From: Solibacteraceae bacterium
GTDB taxonomy: Bacteria; Acidobacteriota; Terriglobia; Bryobacterales; Bryobacteraceae
Assembly: GCA_021324015.1 (NCBI GenBank)
Contig: JAJPJX010000105.1
Coordinates: 40,681-104,680, forward strand
Direction: 5' to 3'
Length of the DNA: 64,000 nt
Both the position numbers and the translations under genes were made by a program. This document shows, one piece after another, positions 47,323 through 54,221 of the stretch (its first letter is position 1; each line of letters starts with the position of its first letter). The notes under the pieces were generated by a model. It saw only the letters and a list, made by a program, of their open reading frames with translations, did not search any database and was not told where the DNA came from.

Positions 47323-48786
47323 TTACTTCTGTTCCGGCGGCTTGTTTTCGACGATGCCCAGATCGGTGAGGATCTTCGGATTCGCCTCTTCCATGGCTAG
47401 CAGGTTATGGCAGGCGTTGCAGTCCTGCGTCACCTTTTGCCCGCCGGTGGCGGCGTGCGCATCGTCGTGACAACGGAAGCAGCCGGGAAAATCGGTGTGT
47501 CCGATATTGTTCGGGTAGGTCCCCCAATTCACTTTCATTTCCGGAAATACGTTCCGGGTATAGATCATCAGCAGGGCCCGCGCGGCATGCCGGACTTCGG
47601 AGGTCTGCGCAGCGTAGACCGCCGGGTAGGTCTCGCGGTAGAACGCCTCCAGCGCCGCCGGAATGCGCGCCGCAGCCTCGGCCCGGCTGGGGAAGGCCTG
47701 TTTGATGATTTCCACGCCTTTCTTTTTGACGAAGGGCAGCGCGGCGGAAATTTCGCCCGCCGCCATGGCGTTGTCCACTGCCCGCTCCGGCAATTCGTAG
47801 GAATGCGAGGGCCGGTTGTGGCAATCCATGCAGTCCATTTCGCGGACCGTCATGTTCCCCGGTTCGGGCTTGGCGCCGGGCGCCAGATACAGGGTCTTCT
47901 TGGAACCGTTGCCGTATTCGATCCAGGGGATCGTCTGCCGGCCCTCGTCAGAAGCCGCATAACGAATCCGGATGCCGGGACCCAGGTGCGTGCCGTGGAT
48001 CCCCACCCCGTGGTTGCCTCCGCCGATTTTGACCAGCAGCACAGTCTTGGTCAGCGAGTTCGTCTCGTCGTCCGCGTATTTCGAAATCACCCGCACCCGG
48101 TCTTCCCCGTATTTCTGGGGCCAGTGGCACGTCTCGCAGGTCTCCCGGGCCGGGCGCAGGTTGTGCACTGGCGTGGGAATGGGCCGCGGATAGGTGTTGA
48201 AAGTGACGGCGAACACCTGTCCGACGCCGGAGAGCTTGCTTTTGACGAACCACGAGGCGCCTGGTCCGATGTGACACTGCACGCACTCCACGCGCGAGTG
48301 CGGTGAGTTTTGGTAGGCCGTGAATTCCGGCGTCATCACCGTATGGCAGGTCTGCCCGCAGAAGCTCACAGTCTCCATGTAGGTGACCGCGCCGTAGGTC
48401 AGTTGGCTGGCGATCACCACGTTGGCAAAAGTGGTGACGCCCACGAAGACCGCCAAGCGGCGCAGTTCGGTGCTGCGTAGGGTCAGGGCCGGGAACTTAC
48501 CCGGGTACCGCCCGGTCCTCAGTTCTCGCTTTTTCCGCAGGAGCATCCCCGCGGGAATCAGGATGAGGCCAAAGAAAAAAACCGCGGGGAGCCCCAGAAA
48601 GGCCAGAATGCCGATATAGGGATTTCGCACTTCGCCGCGCAAGGTCGTCGGCAGTAAGAAAAGCCAAAAAATGGCGGCCGTGGTCACAATGACCACGCCA
48701 GCCATGCTGATCCAATTATTCGATAGATAAATTACCGGGGAGAGCCAGCCTCCTAATTTCTCCCTTGTTGCGGTTTCGGTGTTCAT
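47323..48786 (-). CDS. NapC/NirT-like multiheme cytochrome c (six heme motifs)
   Basis: A 487-residue membrane-anchored cytochrome. Two helices near 22-48 and 60-85 and a third near 113-135 precede the heme region. Heme-attachment motifs: CGQTCH (Cx3CH), CVQCH, CETCH, CMDCH, CFRCH and CNACH. The FCGQTCHTVMTPEFTAY...SPHSR segment is the NapC/NirT signature, whose members oxidise menaquinol and pass electrons to periplasmic partners. The start overlaps the nonaheme gene by 4 bp (ATGA). Confidence 0.87.
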   Translation of the reverse strand: MNTETATREKLGGWLSPVIYLSNNWISMAGVVIVTTAAIFWLFLLPTTLRGEVRNPYIGILAFLGLPAVFFFGLILIPAGMLLRKKRELRTGRYPGKFPALTLRSTELRRLAVFVGVTTFANVVIASQLTYGAVTYMETVSFCGQTCHTVMTPEFTAYQNSPHSRVECVQCHIGPGASWFVKSKLSGVGQVFAVTFNTYPRPIPTPVHNLRPARETCETCHWPQKYGEDRVRVISKYADDETNSLTKTVLLVKIGGGNHGVGIHGTHLGPGIRIRYAASDEGRQTIPWIEYGNGSKKTLYLAPGAKPEPGNMTVREMDCMDCHNRPSHSYELPERAVDNAMAAGEISAALPFVKKKGVEIIKQAFPSRAEAAARIPAALEAFYRETYPAVYAAQTSEVRHAARALLMIYTRNVFPEMKVNWGTYPNNIGHTDFPGCFRCHDDAHAATGGQKVTQDCNACHNLLAMEEANPKILTDLGIVENKPPEQK

Positions 48787-50525
48787 AGCGATGGGGTTGT
48801 CGTGGGAACGCTCTTGGGGTCCGGCTCTTCCTTCGGCTTGCCCGCTACGGCGGCCGCAGGCGCCTCAAGCTGCGGCTCATGGGCAAGGGACGGGTGCTTC
48901 CGCACACTCACGCCGGTCAGCCAGGCAGTATCCATGGGATAGACGTCAGGATCAAAAATGACGGTGTAGAAGTGCCACACCACGATGGCGAGTGTGGCGA
49001 GGACAGCCTCATAGAAGTGGACGGATGTGGCCACGTCCAGCCAGACCTTGGGAAACAGTGCCAGCATGAGGTTGTTGGCCCAGAGCACGATGCCAGTGAG
49101 GATCATGACCACCGCGCCCCAGACCACGGCCCAGTATTCGGCCTTTTCGATATAGCTGTGCACGGACCGGCCTGGGTCCCGCGTACGGAAGCCGAGGTTG
49201 TAAGAGAAGTTCGCCAGTGCTTCTGCGGGGTCCCGCCGGTTCGGCCACATTTCCCGCCAGTGCCGCCGCAGCGGCCGGCTCACAAACAGCGAAACCAGGT
49301 GCGTCACGGTGACGGCGATAAATACACCCGCAGCCACCCGGTGGATAATGCCGCGCAGCGGCTGCGAGCCTTCCCACAGCAGCAGCGGCCGGGCCCACCA
49401 CTGGTCCGGATACTTGAGCGCAAAGCCAGTCCATACCAGCGTGCCGAACGACAGCACCAGTACGGCATGCTGCACGCGCTCAAAGGGCAGCATCCGGACG
49501 TTGGGAACTCCGTCAATTTCTTCACCGCCCGGGTACGAGACAGGGCGGCGGCGCAGACGAATGGCTTTGCGGACCCAGTCGCCGCCATTATGCAGCAGCA
49601 TGAGCCCGATCACCAGGGGAATCATCAACAGGTAGAACTGCCGCGCCCAACGGACGGGTGTAGGCTCGCCCCTGGCTTCGGTCACATGCACAGGGCCGAT
49701 GCGGAAGCGCTGCCCGGCGCCCGGGTGGCAATGGCCGCACGTAGCCGGAAGGTTTTTCGCGTTGATGGTCGAGCGCGGGTCCGAGGACGGCAGGATATTG
49801 TGTACGCCGTGGCAACTGGCGCAGTTGGCGACCGTCTGCGAACCGGACTTGGCAGCGAGGCCGTGGTACGAGGCGTCGAAACTCACCAGGCGGTCTGACG
49901 GCAACCCGAACTTCCGGCTCAAGCGCACGTCCCCGTGACAGCTTCCACAGGTTTCGCGAATGTTGCCGGCGCTCACGGGCGACGCAGCGTTGGTGTGCGG
50001 CAGGATGGAGTGCTCCCCGTGGCAGTCCGTGCACAGAGGTGCCTGTGTCACGCCGCGCGCCAGCGCCTGTCCATGCACGCTGTCGTTGAATTGTTCAACA
50101 ACCTCGGAATGGCACATTCCGCAGGTTTCCGGCACCTTGCTCCGGAAGGCCGCGGACTTGGGGGGCAGCAATTCGTGGGCGCTGCCGTGGCAGACGGCGC
50201 AGTCCGGCGCGCCCGCGTTGCCTTTACTGGCCGCCTGTCCGTGCACTCCCCGGGCATAGTCGCCCGCCTGGCTCTCGTGGCAGTTGGTACAGGCCGGCTT
50301 GGCCACACCGGCCGGGTGGGGGTACTTCTCGTGATTTTCGTGGCAGGTCGCGCAGTCCAGCGCTGCATGGGCGCTCTTCGCCAGTTTCTGCCCCTGATCA
50401 TGGCAGGAGGAGCAATTCGGGTCCGCGGCTGCCTGCGCTCGCGGGGTGGCGCCGGCCGCCCACAACGAGAAGCAGAACAGCACGGAACCGAGCTTTTTCA
50501 GAAAGGCGCGGCCAGCCCGGCTCAT
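48783..50525 (-). CDS. Nonaheme cytochrome c fused to a cytochrome b membrane domain
   Basis: A 580-residue protein: signal peptide/anchor (about 9-31), then nine CxxCH motifs (CSSCH, CATCH, CTNCH, CAVCH, CGMCH, CTDCH, CGSCH, CASCH, CGHCH) in a c3-like domain to about residue 285, then five helices resembling a b561/FdnI-type cytochrome b with conserved His (LLHNGGDW, GIIHRVAAG, VVWHFYTVIFDP). This would move electrons between the quinone pool and a periplasmic heme wire in one polypeptide. ATG 50525 was chosen because it begins the signal peptide. A 5-bp gap follows the small membrane protein gene. Confidence 0.88.
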   Translation of the reverse strand: MSRAGRAFLKKLGSVLFCFSLWAAGATPRAQAAADPNCSSCHDQGQKLAKSAHAALDCATCHENHEKYPHPAGVAKPACTNCHESQAGDYARGVHGQAASKGNAGAPDCAVCHGSAHELLPPKSAAFRSKVPETCGMCHSEVVEQFNDSVHGQALARGVTQAPLCTDCHGEHSILPHTNAASPVSAGNIRETCGSCHGDVRLSRKFGLPSDRLVSFDASYHGLAAKSGSQTVANCASCHGVHNILPSSDPRSTINAKNLPATCGHCHPGAGQRFRIGPVHVTEARGEPTPVRWARQFYLLMIPLVIGLMLLHNGGDWVRKAIRLRRRPVSYPGGEEIDGVPNVRMLPFERVQHAVLVLSFGTLVWTGFALKYPDQWWARPLLLWEGSQPLRGIIHRVAAGVFIAVTVTHLVSLFVSRPLRRHWREMWPNRRDPAEALANFSYNLGFRTRDPGRSVHSYIEKAEYWAVVWGAVVMILTGIVLWANNLMLALFPKVWLDVATSVHFYEAVLATLAIVVWHFYTVIFDPDVYPMDTAWLTGVSVRKHPSLAHEPQLEAPAAAVAGKPKEEPDPKSVPTTTPSL

Positions 50526-50530
50526 CTCCG

Positions 50531-50824
50531 TCACATCCCCAGGTTCGAGGCGCGCACCCAATTCTGGTACACGTACGCGACGCCGACGGCGACTCCGTAT
50601 ACCAGCGCCACAACGGTGAGCATTTTCCCCCAGCGGTCGATCACTTCGAGCCTCTTGGCCACCTGGACCTGTTGGGAGATGGCCTCGCTTCCTTCCAGCA
50701 CCCGCAGCGTATCGTCTTCCTGGTGCGCGATGCTGCGGCGGTACAGGATGAGGAAGATCACAATCACCGCCAGAACTGCCCAGATCACCGCAAAGGGCAG
50801 CAGATTCATCGTTTCGATGTTCAT
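50531..50824 (-). CDS. Small two-helix membrane protein of the cytochrome operon
   Basis: A 97-residue protein with helices at about 9-27 and 70-90, an acidic coiled segment between (HQEDDTLRVLEGSEAI) and a short C-terminal tail. ATG 50824 follows AGGAGG by 7 bases. It has no cysteine or heme motif. By position it is probably a subunit or assembly factor of the nonaheme-cytochrome b protein. Family unknown to me. Confidence 0.65.
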   Translation of the reverse strand: MNIETMNLLPFAVIWAVLAVIVIFLILYRRSIAHQEDDTLRVLEGSEAISQQVQVAKRLEVIDRWGKMLTVVALVYGVAVGVAYVYQNWVRASNLGM

Positions 50825-50851
50825 CGTCAACCTCCTGTGCTACTGCGTCCA

Positions 50852-51250
50852 TCAGTGAGATGCAGGGCCCGGCTGGACACGGAGCGCCGGCCCCTGCGAG
50901 TTCAAGTTGCTCCGGTCAAACCTGTTTCCGGTGGCTTCCTCAATGGCGTCCACCACCAGCACCAGGTACGCGTCCAGAGCGCACTGCACCTGGCGCCGGG
51001 TCTCGCAGGTGCCGTCGGCAGCCTGCTTGGCGCAGACCGAACACACGCCCTCGCGAATCGCCCGGATATAGTCCTGAATGTCTTTGCTGTGGGTGGCTTG
51101 GATGGCCCGGGCCACCTGCGGGAATAGCGCGAACAGGGCGCAGTCAGCAGGCTCCTCCAGGCCGCATTGACCGTCGATTCTGCGGTCCGAACAAACTCCG
51201 CAGATCTTCTTTCGGATGATTTCCTCCAATTCCACTAAGGATCGGTCCAT
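50852..51250 (-). CDS. Protein with two tandem C-x2-C-x8-C-x7-C motifs
   Basis: A 132-residue soluble protein with an internal duplication. Cys17-x2-Cys20-x8-Cys29-x7-Cys37 and Cys70-x2-Cys73-x8-Cys82-x7-Cys90 have identical spacing, each within a helical frame (IRKKICGVC / IREGVCSVC ... DGQC / DGTC ... CALFAL / CALDAY). Each unit could hold an iron-sulfur cluster or zinc. No signal peptide, so cytoplasmic. ATG 51250 follows AAAGGAG. I do not recognise the family. Its location between a receiver-like gene and the membrane cytochrome genes suggests redox sensing or electron transfer. Confidence 0.7.
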   Translation of the reverse strand: MDRSLVELEEIIRKKICGVCSDRRIDGQCGLEEPADCALFALFPQVARAIQATHSKDIQDYIRAIREGVCSVCAKQAADGTCETRRQVQCALDAYLVLVVDAIEEATGNRFDRSNLNSQGPALRVQPGPASH

Positions 51251-51304
51251 GCTGAACTCCTTTCCCGGAGTGGACACTCCTGCACGCCGGGGACCACCGG
51301 AGAA

Positions 51305-51739
51305 TTATTGTGTTTTAGACCGTTTTAGGCTGGAATGAACGCCCTCTGGGGAAATTGGCGCAGGCGCCGTAGGGCCACTGGGGGAAATACCACTCAAGAT
51401 CATGGCGGCCTGCGCTTTGGGAACGCGCAGAGCCGCCGCCATGATCGCTAATAAGACCGTATTGGGAGCGTCGTCCACCGACAGCACCGACACAATGCCG
51501 GCATCCCAAGCCTGGGACAAGTGCAACGGGTCCTTGCGGGTGATGAGCACCACACGTTCCGGGCAGGGCAGCGGCAACGGCAACCGGCTGAAGGCCTCTT
51601 CGTCCATCACCAGGACGCAACGCTGGCTGAAGTCCGGCACGGGCAGGGAAACCACCTGCCACGGACCAGTGCGCGTCAGGGCCTCTCGCAATGCCGCGGC
51701 GTACACGGCATCAGCGAGGACGAGCTGAACCGTTTGCAT
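51305..51739 (-). CDS. Receiver-like protein, degenerate
   Basis: A 144-residue protein whose alternating strand/helix pattern resembles a response-regulator receiver domain: LVLADAVYAAAL, CVLVMDEEAF with a candidate acceptor Asp46, ERVVLITRKD, and AGIVSVLSVDD. The second acidic residue and the conserved Lys after strand 5 are missing, and no output domain follows except a Pro/Ser-rich tail. It may act as a phosphorylation-independent adaptor. It is the second gene after the sigma-54 promoter. Confidence 0.5.
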   Translation of the reverse strand: MQTVQLVLADAVYAAALREALTRTGPWQVVSLPVPDFSQRCVLVMDEEAFSRLPLPLPCPERVVLITRKDPLHLSQAWDAGIVSVLSVDDAPNTVLLAIMAAALRVPKAQAAMILSGISPSGPTAPAPISPEGVHSSLKRSKTQ

Positions 51740-51765
51740 AGTGCAGACTCCGCTCCCCCGCCGGG

Positions 51766-51987
51766 CTACTTCGCAGCCTTGTAACCGTCCAGGGAGTTGT
51801 TGTGCTCTTTGAAGTATTTGCCGGCCTCGGTCAGTTCCTTGGGCTTTGCCTTGGCGTCCACATGGCAGTAGGTGCAGCCCTTTTTGGTGCTCTTCACGTA
51901 CTCCGCCTTGCCATACGATGCCGTGGTGGCTGCCAAAAAGCCGCCCATCAGGATGACTGCGGGGAGTATAAACTTCAGTTTCGACAT
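51766..51987 (-). CDS. Small periplasmic monoheme c-type protein
   Basis: A 73-residue exported protein with a signal peptide (MSKLKFILPAVILMGGFLAATTASYG) and one CTYCH heme motif, followed by a Lys-rich helical tail. It is the first gene behind the sigma-54 promoter; GGAGG lies 5 bases before the ATG. A probable soluble electron shuttle for the operon's membrane cytochromes. Confidence 0.82.
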   Translation of the reverse strand: MSKLKFILPAVILMGGFLAATTASYGKAEYVKSTKKGCTYCHVDAKAKPKELTEAGKYFKEHNNSLDGYKAAK

Positions 51988-52007
51988 GTTGCCTCCACTC
52001 CCGGTCG

Positions 52008-52024
52008 AGCAATTGCGTCGCCAA
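52008..52024 (-). promoter_or_regulatory. Sigma-54 (-24/-12) promoter of the cytochrome operon
   Basis: On the minus strand the element reads TTGGCGACGCAATTGCT, matching YTGGCACGRNNNTTGCW at 14 of 17 positions, with the invariant GG and GC at the right distance. The expected start of transcription is about 10 bases before the ATG at 51987, leaving room for the GGAGG site. A sigma-54 activator is encoded divergently next door. Confidence 0.75.
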
Positions 52025-52084
52025 GCGGCCGCGCGACTCGCTAAAGCCGGCACTCGTAACATTCCCAGTGTGTTAGCGGCTGGG

Positions 52085-52101
52085 CCCCCGCCGGGCGGGG
52101 G
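52085..52101. promoter_or_regulatory. G/C palindrome, possible activator binding site
   Basis: CCCCCGCC-G-GGCGGGGG, 8-base arms around one base, located about 90-100 bases upstream of the predicted sigma-54 transcription start. It is followed by another C-rich string that can pair with the right arm. The position fits an enhancer site of the divergent regulator. Confidence 0.45.
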
Positions 52102-52152
52102 ATTTTCCCCCCGGTTCTCGGGGCCGGATTGGGCTAATTGCCCCATGTCTGT

Positions 52153-52161
52153 TGCTATAAT
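52153..52161 (+). promoter_or_regulatory. Extended -10 promoter of the sigma-54 activator gene
   Basis: TGCTATAAT combines TGn with a perfect TATAAT, 18 bases before ATG 52180. The -35 region is poor, as is usual for extended -10 promoters. Confidence 0.6.
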
Positions 52162-52179
52162 CACGATGTTGGTAGTGTC

Positions 52180-53523
52180 ATGTCGAAACTGAGTCCGGAG
52201 TGGCAGCGCACCAGCGTGCTAGAGGCAGTCTTCGACCAACTCTCGGACGCTCTGGTCCTGTACGACCCCGACTTTCGCATCACCGGCGTCAACCGGGCTG
52301 CCGAAAAGCTCTTCAGCATGGGCGCCGAGGATATGGTCGGCAAGCATTGCCAGGAGATCTTCCGTTGCGAAGTCTGCGAGCCGGGTTGCGGCGTCCTGGT
52401 GGGCTTGAACCAGGCTCCGGCGGCGCCCAACTGCACGGTCCGATTGCGCACCGACAGCGGCCTGGAGCGCCTGGTGGTGATGCGCACCACGCAGATGTTC
52501 GACAGCGAAGGCCGGCTGGAAGGCGTGGTGGCCACCATCAAGGACATCACCGAGGAGGCGGCCCCGCAGAAGCGGGAAGTGATCGCCGAATCCCCGGGCA
52601 TGCGGGAGGTCATGAACTTTGTGCGCCGGGTGGCCTCGAGCGAAGCCACCACGATCCTGCTGGAGGGTGAAAACGGCACCGGAAAGGTCCTGATCGCCAA
52701 GACGCTGCACTACCAAAGCACGCGTCAGGCCGAGCCCTTTATCGCCATCAACTGCGCCGCCATCCCGGAGACCCTGCTGGAGAGCGAGTTATTCGGCTAC
52801 GAAAAAGGAGCGTTCACGGACGCCCGCGCGCAGAAGCGGGGGATTTTCGAACTGGCGGATAAGGGCACCCTGTTTCTGGACGAGATCGGGGAAATCCCCC
52901 TCATGCTGCAAGCCAAGCTCCTCCGCGTGCTGGAAGAGCAGAGTTTCCGGCGTTTGGGCGGACTGCGGGACATCCACCTGGACCTGCGCGTCATTGCAGC
53001 CACCAACAAGAACCTGCGCGAGGCGGTGAAAGAGGGCGCCTTCCGCCAGGATCTGTACTTCCGGCTCAATGTGATTCAGATCTCGATCCCGCCGCTGCGG
53101 GAGCGTCCGGAGGACGTCGTCCCCCTGGCAGGCTTCTTCATCGAACACTACAACCGCAAGTTCCGCCGCAACATCGAGGGGGTCAGCGACGCCGCCAGGA
53201 AGCTGCTGCTCTCCCATGACTGGCCGGGCAACGTCCGGGAACTGCGCAACGCCATCGAGCGGGCCATGATTCTGGAGGAATCCTCGCTGATCACGCCGCC
53301 CAGCCTGCCGATCGCCATTACCCGGCCAGATGCCGGGCGGGATGGAGAGCCCCTGCCGGCGGCGGAGATCCCCGCCGAGGGCATCTCGCTCGAGGAGAAC
53401 GAGAGGCAGTTGCTCGCCCGCGCCCTGGAGAAGACCAACGGCAACCAGACCCAGGCTGCTCGCCTGCTCCGCATCACGCGTGACACGCTGCGGTACAAGA
53501 TGAAGAAATTCAACCTCCGGTGA
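52180..53523 (+). CDS. PAS-domain sigma-54-dependent transcriptional activator
   Basis: A 447-residue NtrC-type regulator. PAS domain about 20-125 with a cysteine set C57, C63, C66, C70 in HCQEIFRCEVCEPGCG; AAA+ domain with Walker A GENGTGK (163-169), the sigma-54 loop GAFTDA (210-215; the usual GAFTGA has Gly where this has Asp214), Walker B TLFLDEIGE; and a C-terminal Fis-type helix-turn-helix (NGNQTQAARLLRITRDTLRYKM). It lacks a receiver domain, so the PAS cysteines are the likely input. The divergent sigma-54 promoter is its probable target. Confidence 0.9.
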   Translation: MSKLSPEWQRTSVLEAVFDQLSDALVLYDPDFRITGVNRAAEKLFSMGAEDMVGKHCQEIFRCEVCEPGCGVLVGLNQAPAAPNCTVRLRTDSGLERLVVMRTTQMFDSEGRLEGVVATIKDITEEAAPQKREVIAESPGMREVMNFVRRVASSEATTILLEGENGTGKVLIAKTLHYQSTRQAEPFIAINCAAIPETLLESELFGYEKGAFTDARAQKRGIFELADKGTLFLDEIGEIPLMLQAKLLRVLEEQSFRRLGGLRDIHLDLRVIAATNKNLREAVKEGAFRQDLYFRLNVIQISIPPLRERPEDVVPLAGFFIEHYNRKFRRNIEGVSDAARKLLLSHDWPGNVRELRNAIERAMILEESSLITPPSLPIAITRPDAGRDGEPLPAAEIPAEGISLEENERQLLARALEKTNGNQTQAARLLRITRDTLRYKMKKFNLR

Positions 53524-53570
53524 GTGTCCCGTAGCACCGTTCGGCCGATAAGAACCAGTAGGACGACGAT

Positions 53571-54179
53571 GTGACGGAAGCCTGGCGCGACCGGGTGTGG
53601 GAACTGCCACCGCTGATCCTGCACCCGTTTCATCACGACGCGGATCTGGAGAAGCTGGTTGAGAGTTCCCGGTTCAGTCTGTACGTATCCGGCTTGCTGG
53701 AATTGCAGGGCGATCGGGAGAGCCTGGAAGCCTCTCTGCTCGCAGGCCGCTACGTGGAGTTCCGCATGGTCTGCTGCGTCGGCAAAGACGTCCTGCGGTG
53801 GATGAAGCAGTGCGCCGACTTCGCCCGGCGCGAGGAAAGCCTGGCCGGATCGGGGATTTGCGAGCAGAGCTTCTCGGACCTGGTCGTCCACCGTGCGCCC
53901 GCGCCCGTGGCGGAGCGATTCCATAGTTGGGGCGTCATGCAGTACGAACGCCTGCTGGTTCGCGCCATCGGGCTGAACGCAGTGTTTCCGCATCCCCCGG
54001 AACACTCTGTGCTCTCGCCCGGTTTCCTGGCCGATTACTATTCCTACGCCGAGAGCCTTTTTGCCTGCTACCAGGAACGCGTCACGTTTACGCGCATCGA
54101 CTCCGGGAGTTTCCGGTTCTCCCTGTACACGTCGCAGGAATACTCCCAGATCCTCGAGACTGGCTTCCAAAAAGAGTAA
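53571..54179 (+). CDS. Hypothetical protein downstream of the sigma-54 activator
   Basis: A 202-residue soluble protein starting at GTG 53571, 47 bases after the activator stop. No family is recognised. It contains HPFHHDADLEKLVESSRF near the N-terminus and scattered Cys and His. The gap and same orientation make co-transcription with the regulator possible. Codon pattern matches the neighbours, so it is likely real. Confidence 0.6.
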   Translation: MTEAWRDRVWELPPLILHPFHHDADLEKLVESSRFSLYVSGLLELQGDRESLEASLLAGRYVEFRMVCCVGKDVLRWMKQCADFARREESLAGSGICEQSFSDLVVHRAPAPVAERFHSWGVMQYERLLVRAIGLNAVFPHPPEHSVLSPGFLADYYSYAESLFACYQERVTFTRIDSGSFRFSLYTSQEYSQILETGFQKE

Positions 54180-54206
54180 AGCATCCGCGGGCCAAACGCC
54201 GCCAGC

Positions 54207-54212
54207 TATAAT
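54207..54212 (+). promoter_or_regulatory. -10 box TATAAT upstream of the M13 peptidase gene
   Basis: A perfect TATAAT ends 9 bases before ATG 54222. No -35 match at the proper spacing. Confidence 0.45.
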
Positions 54213-54221
54213 CGGGATTTT

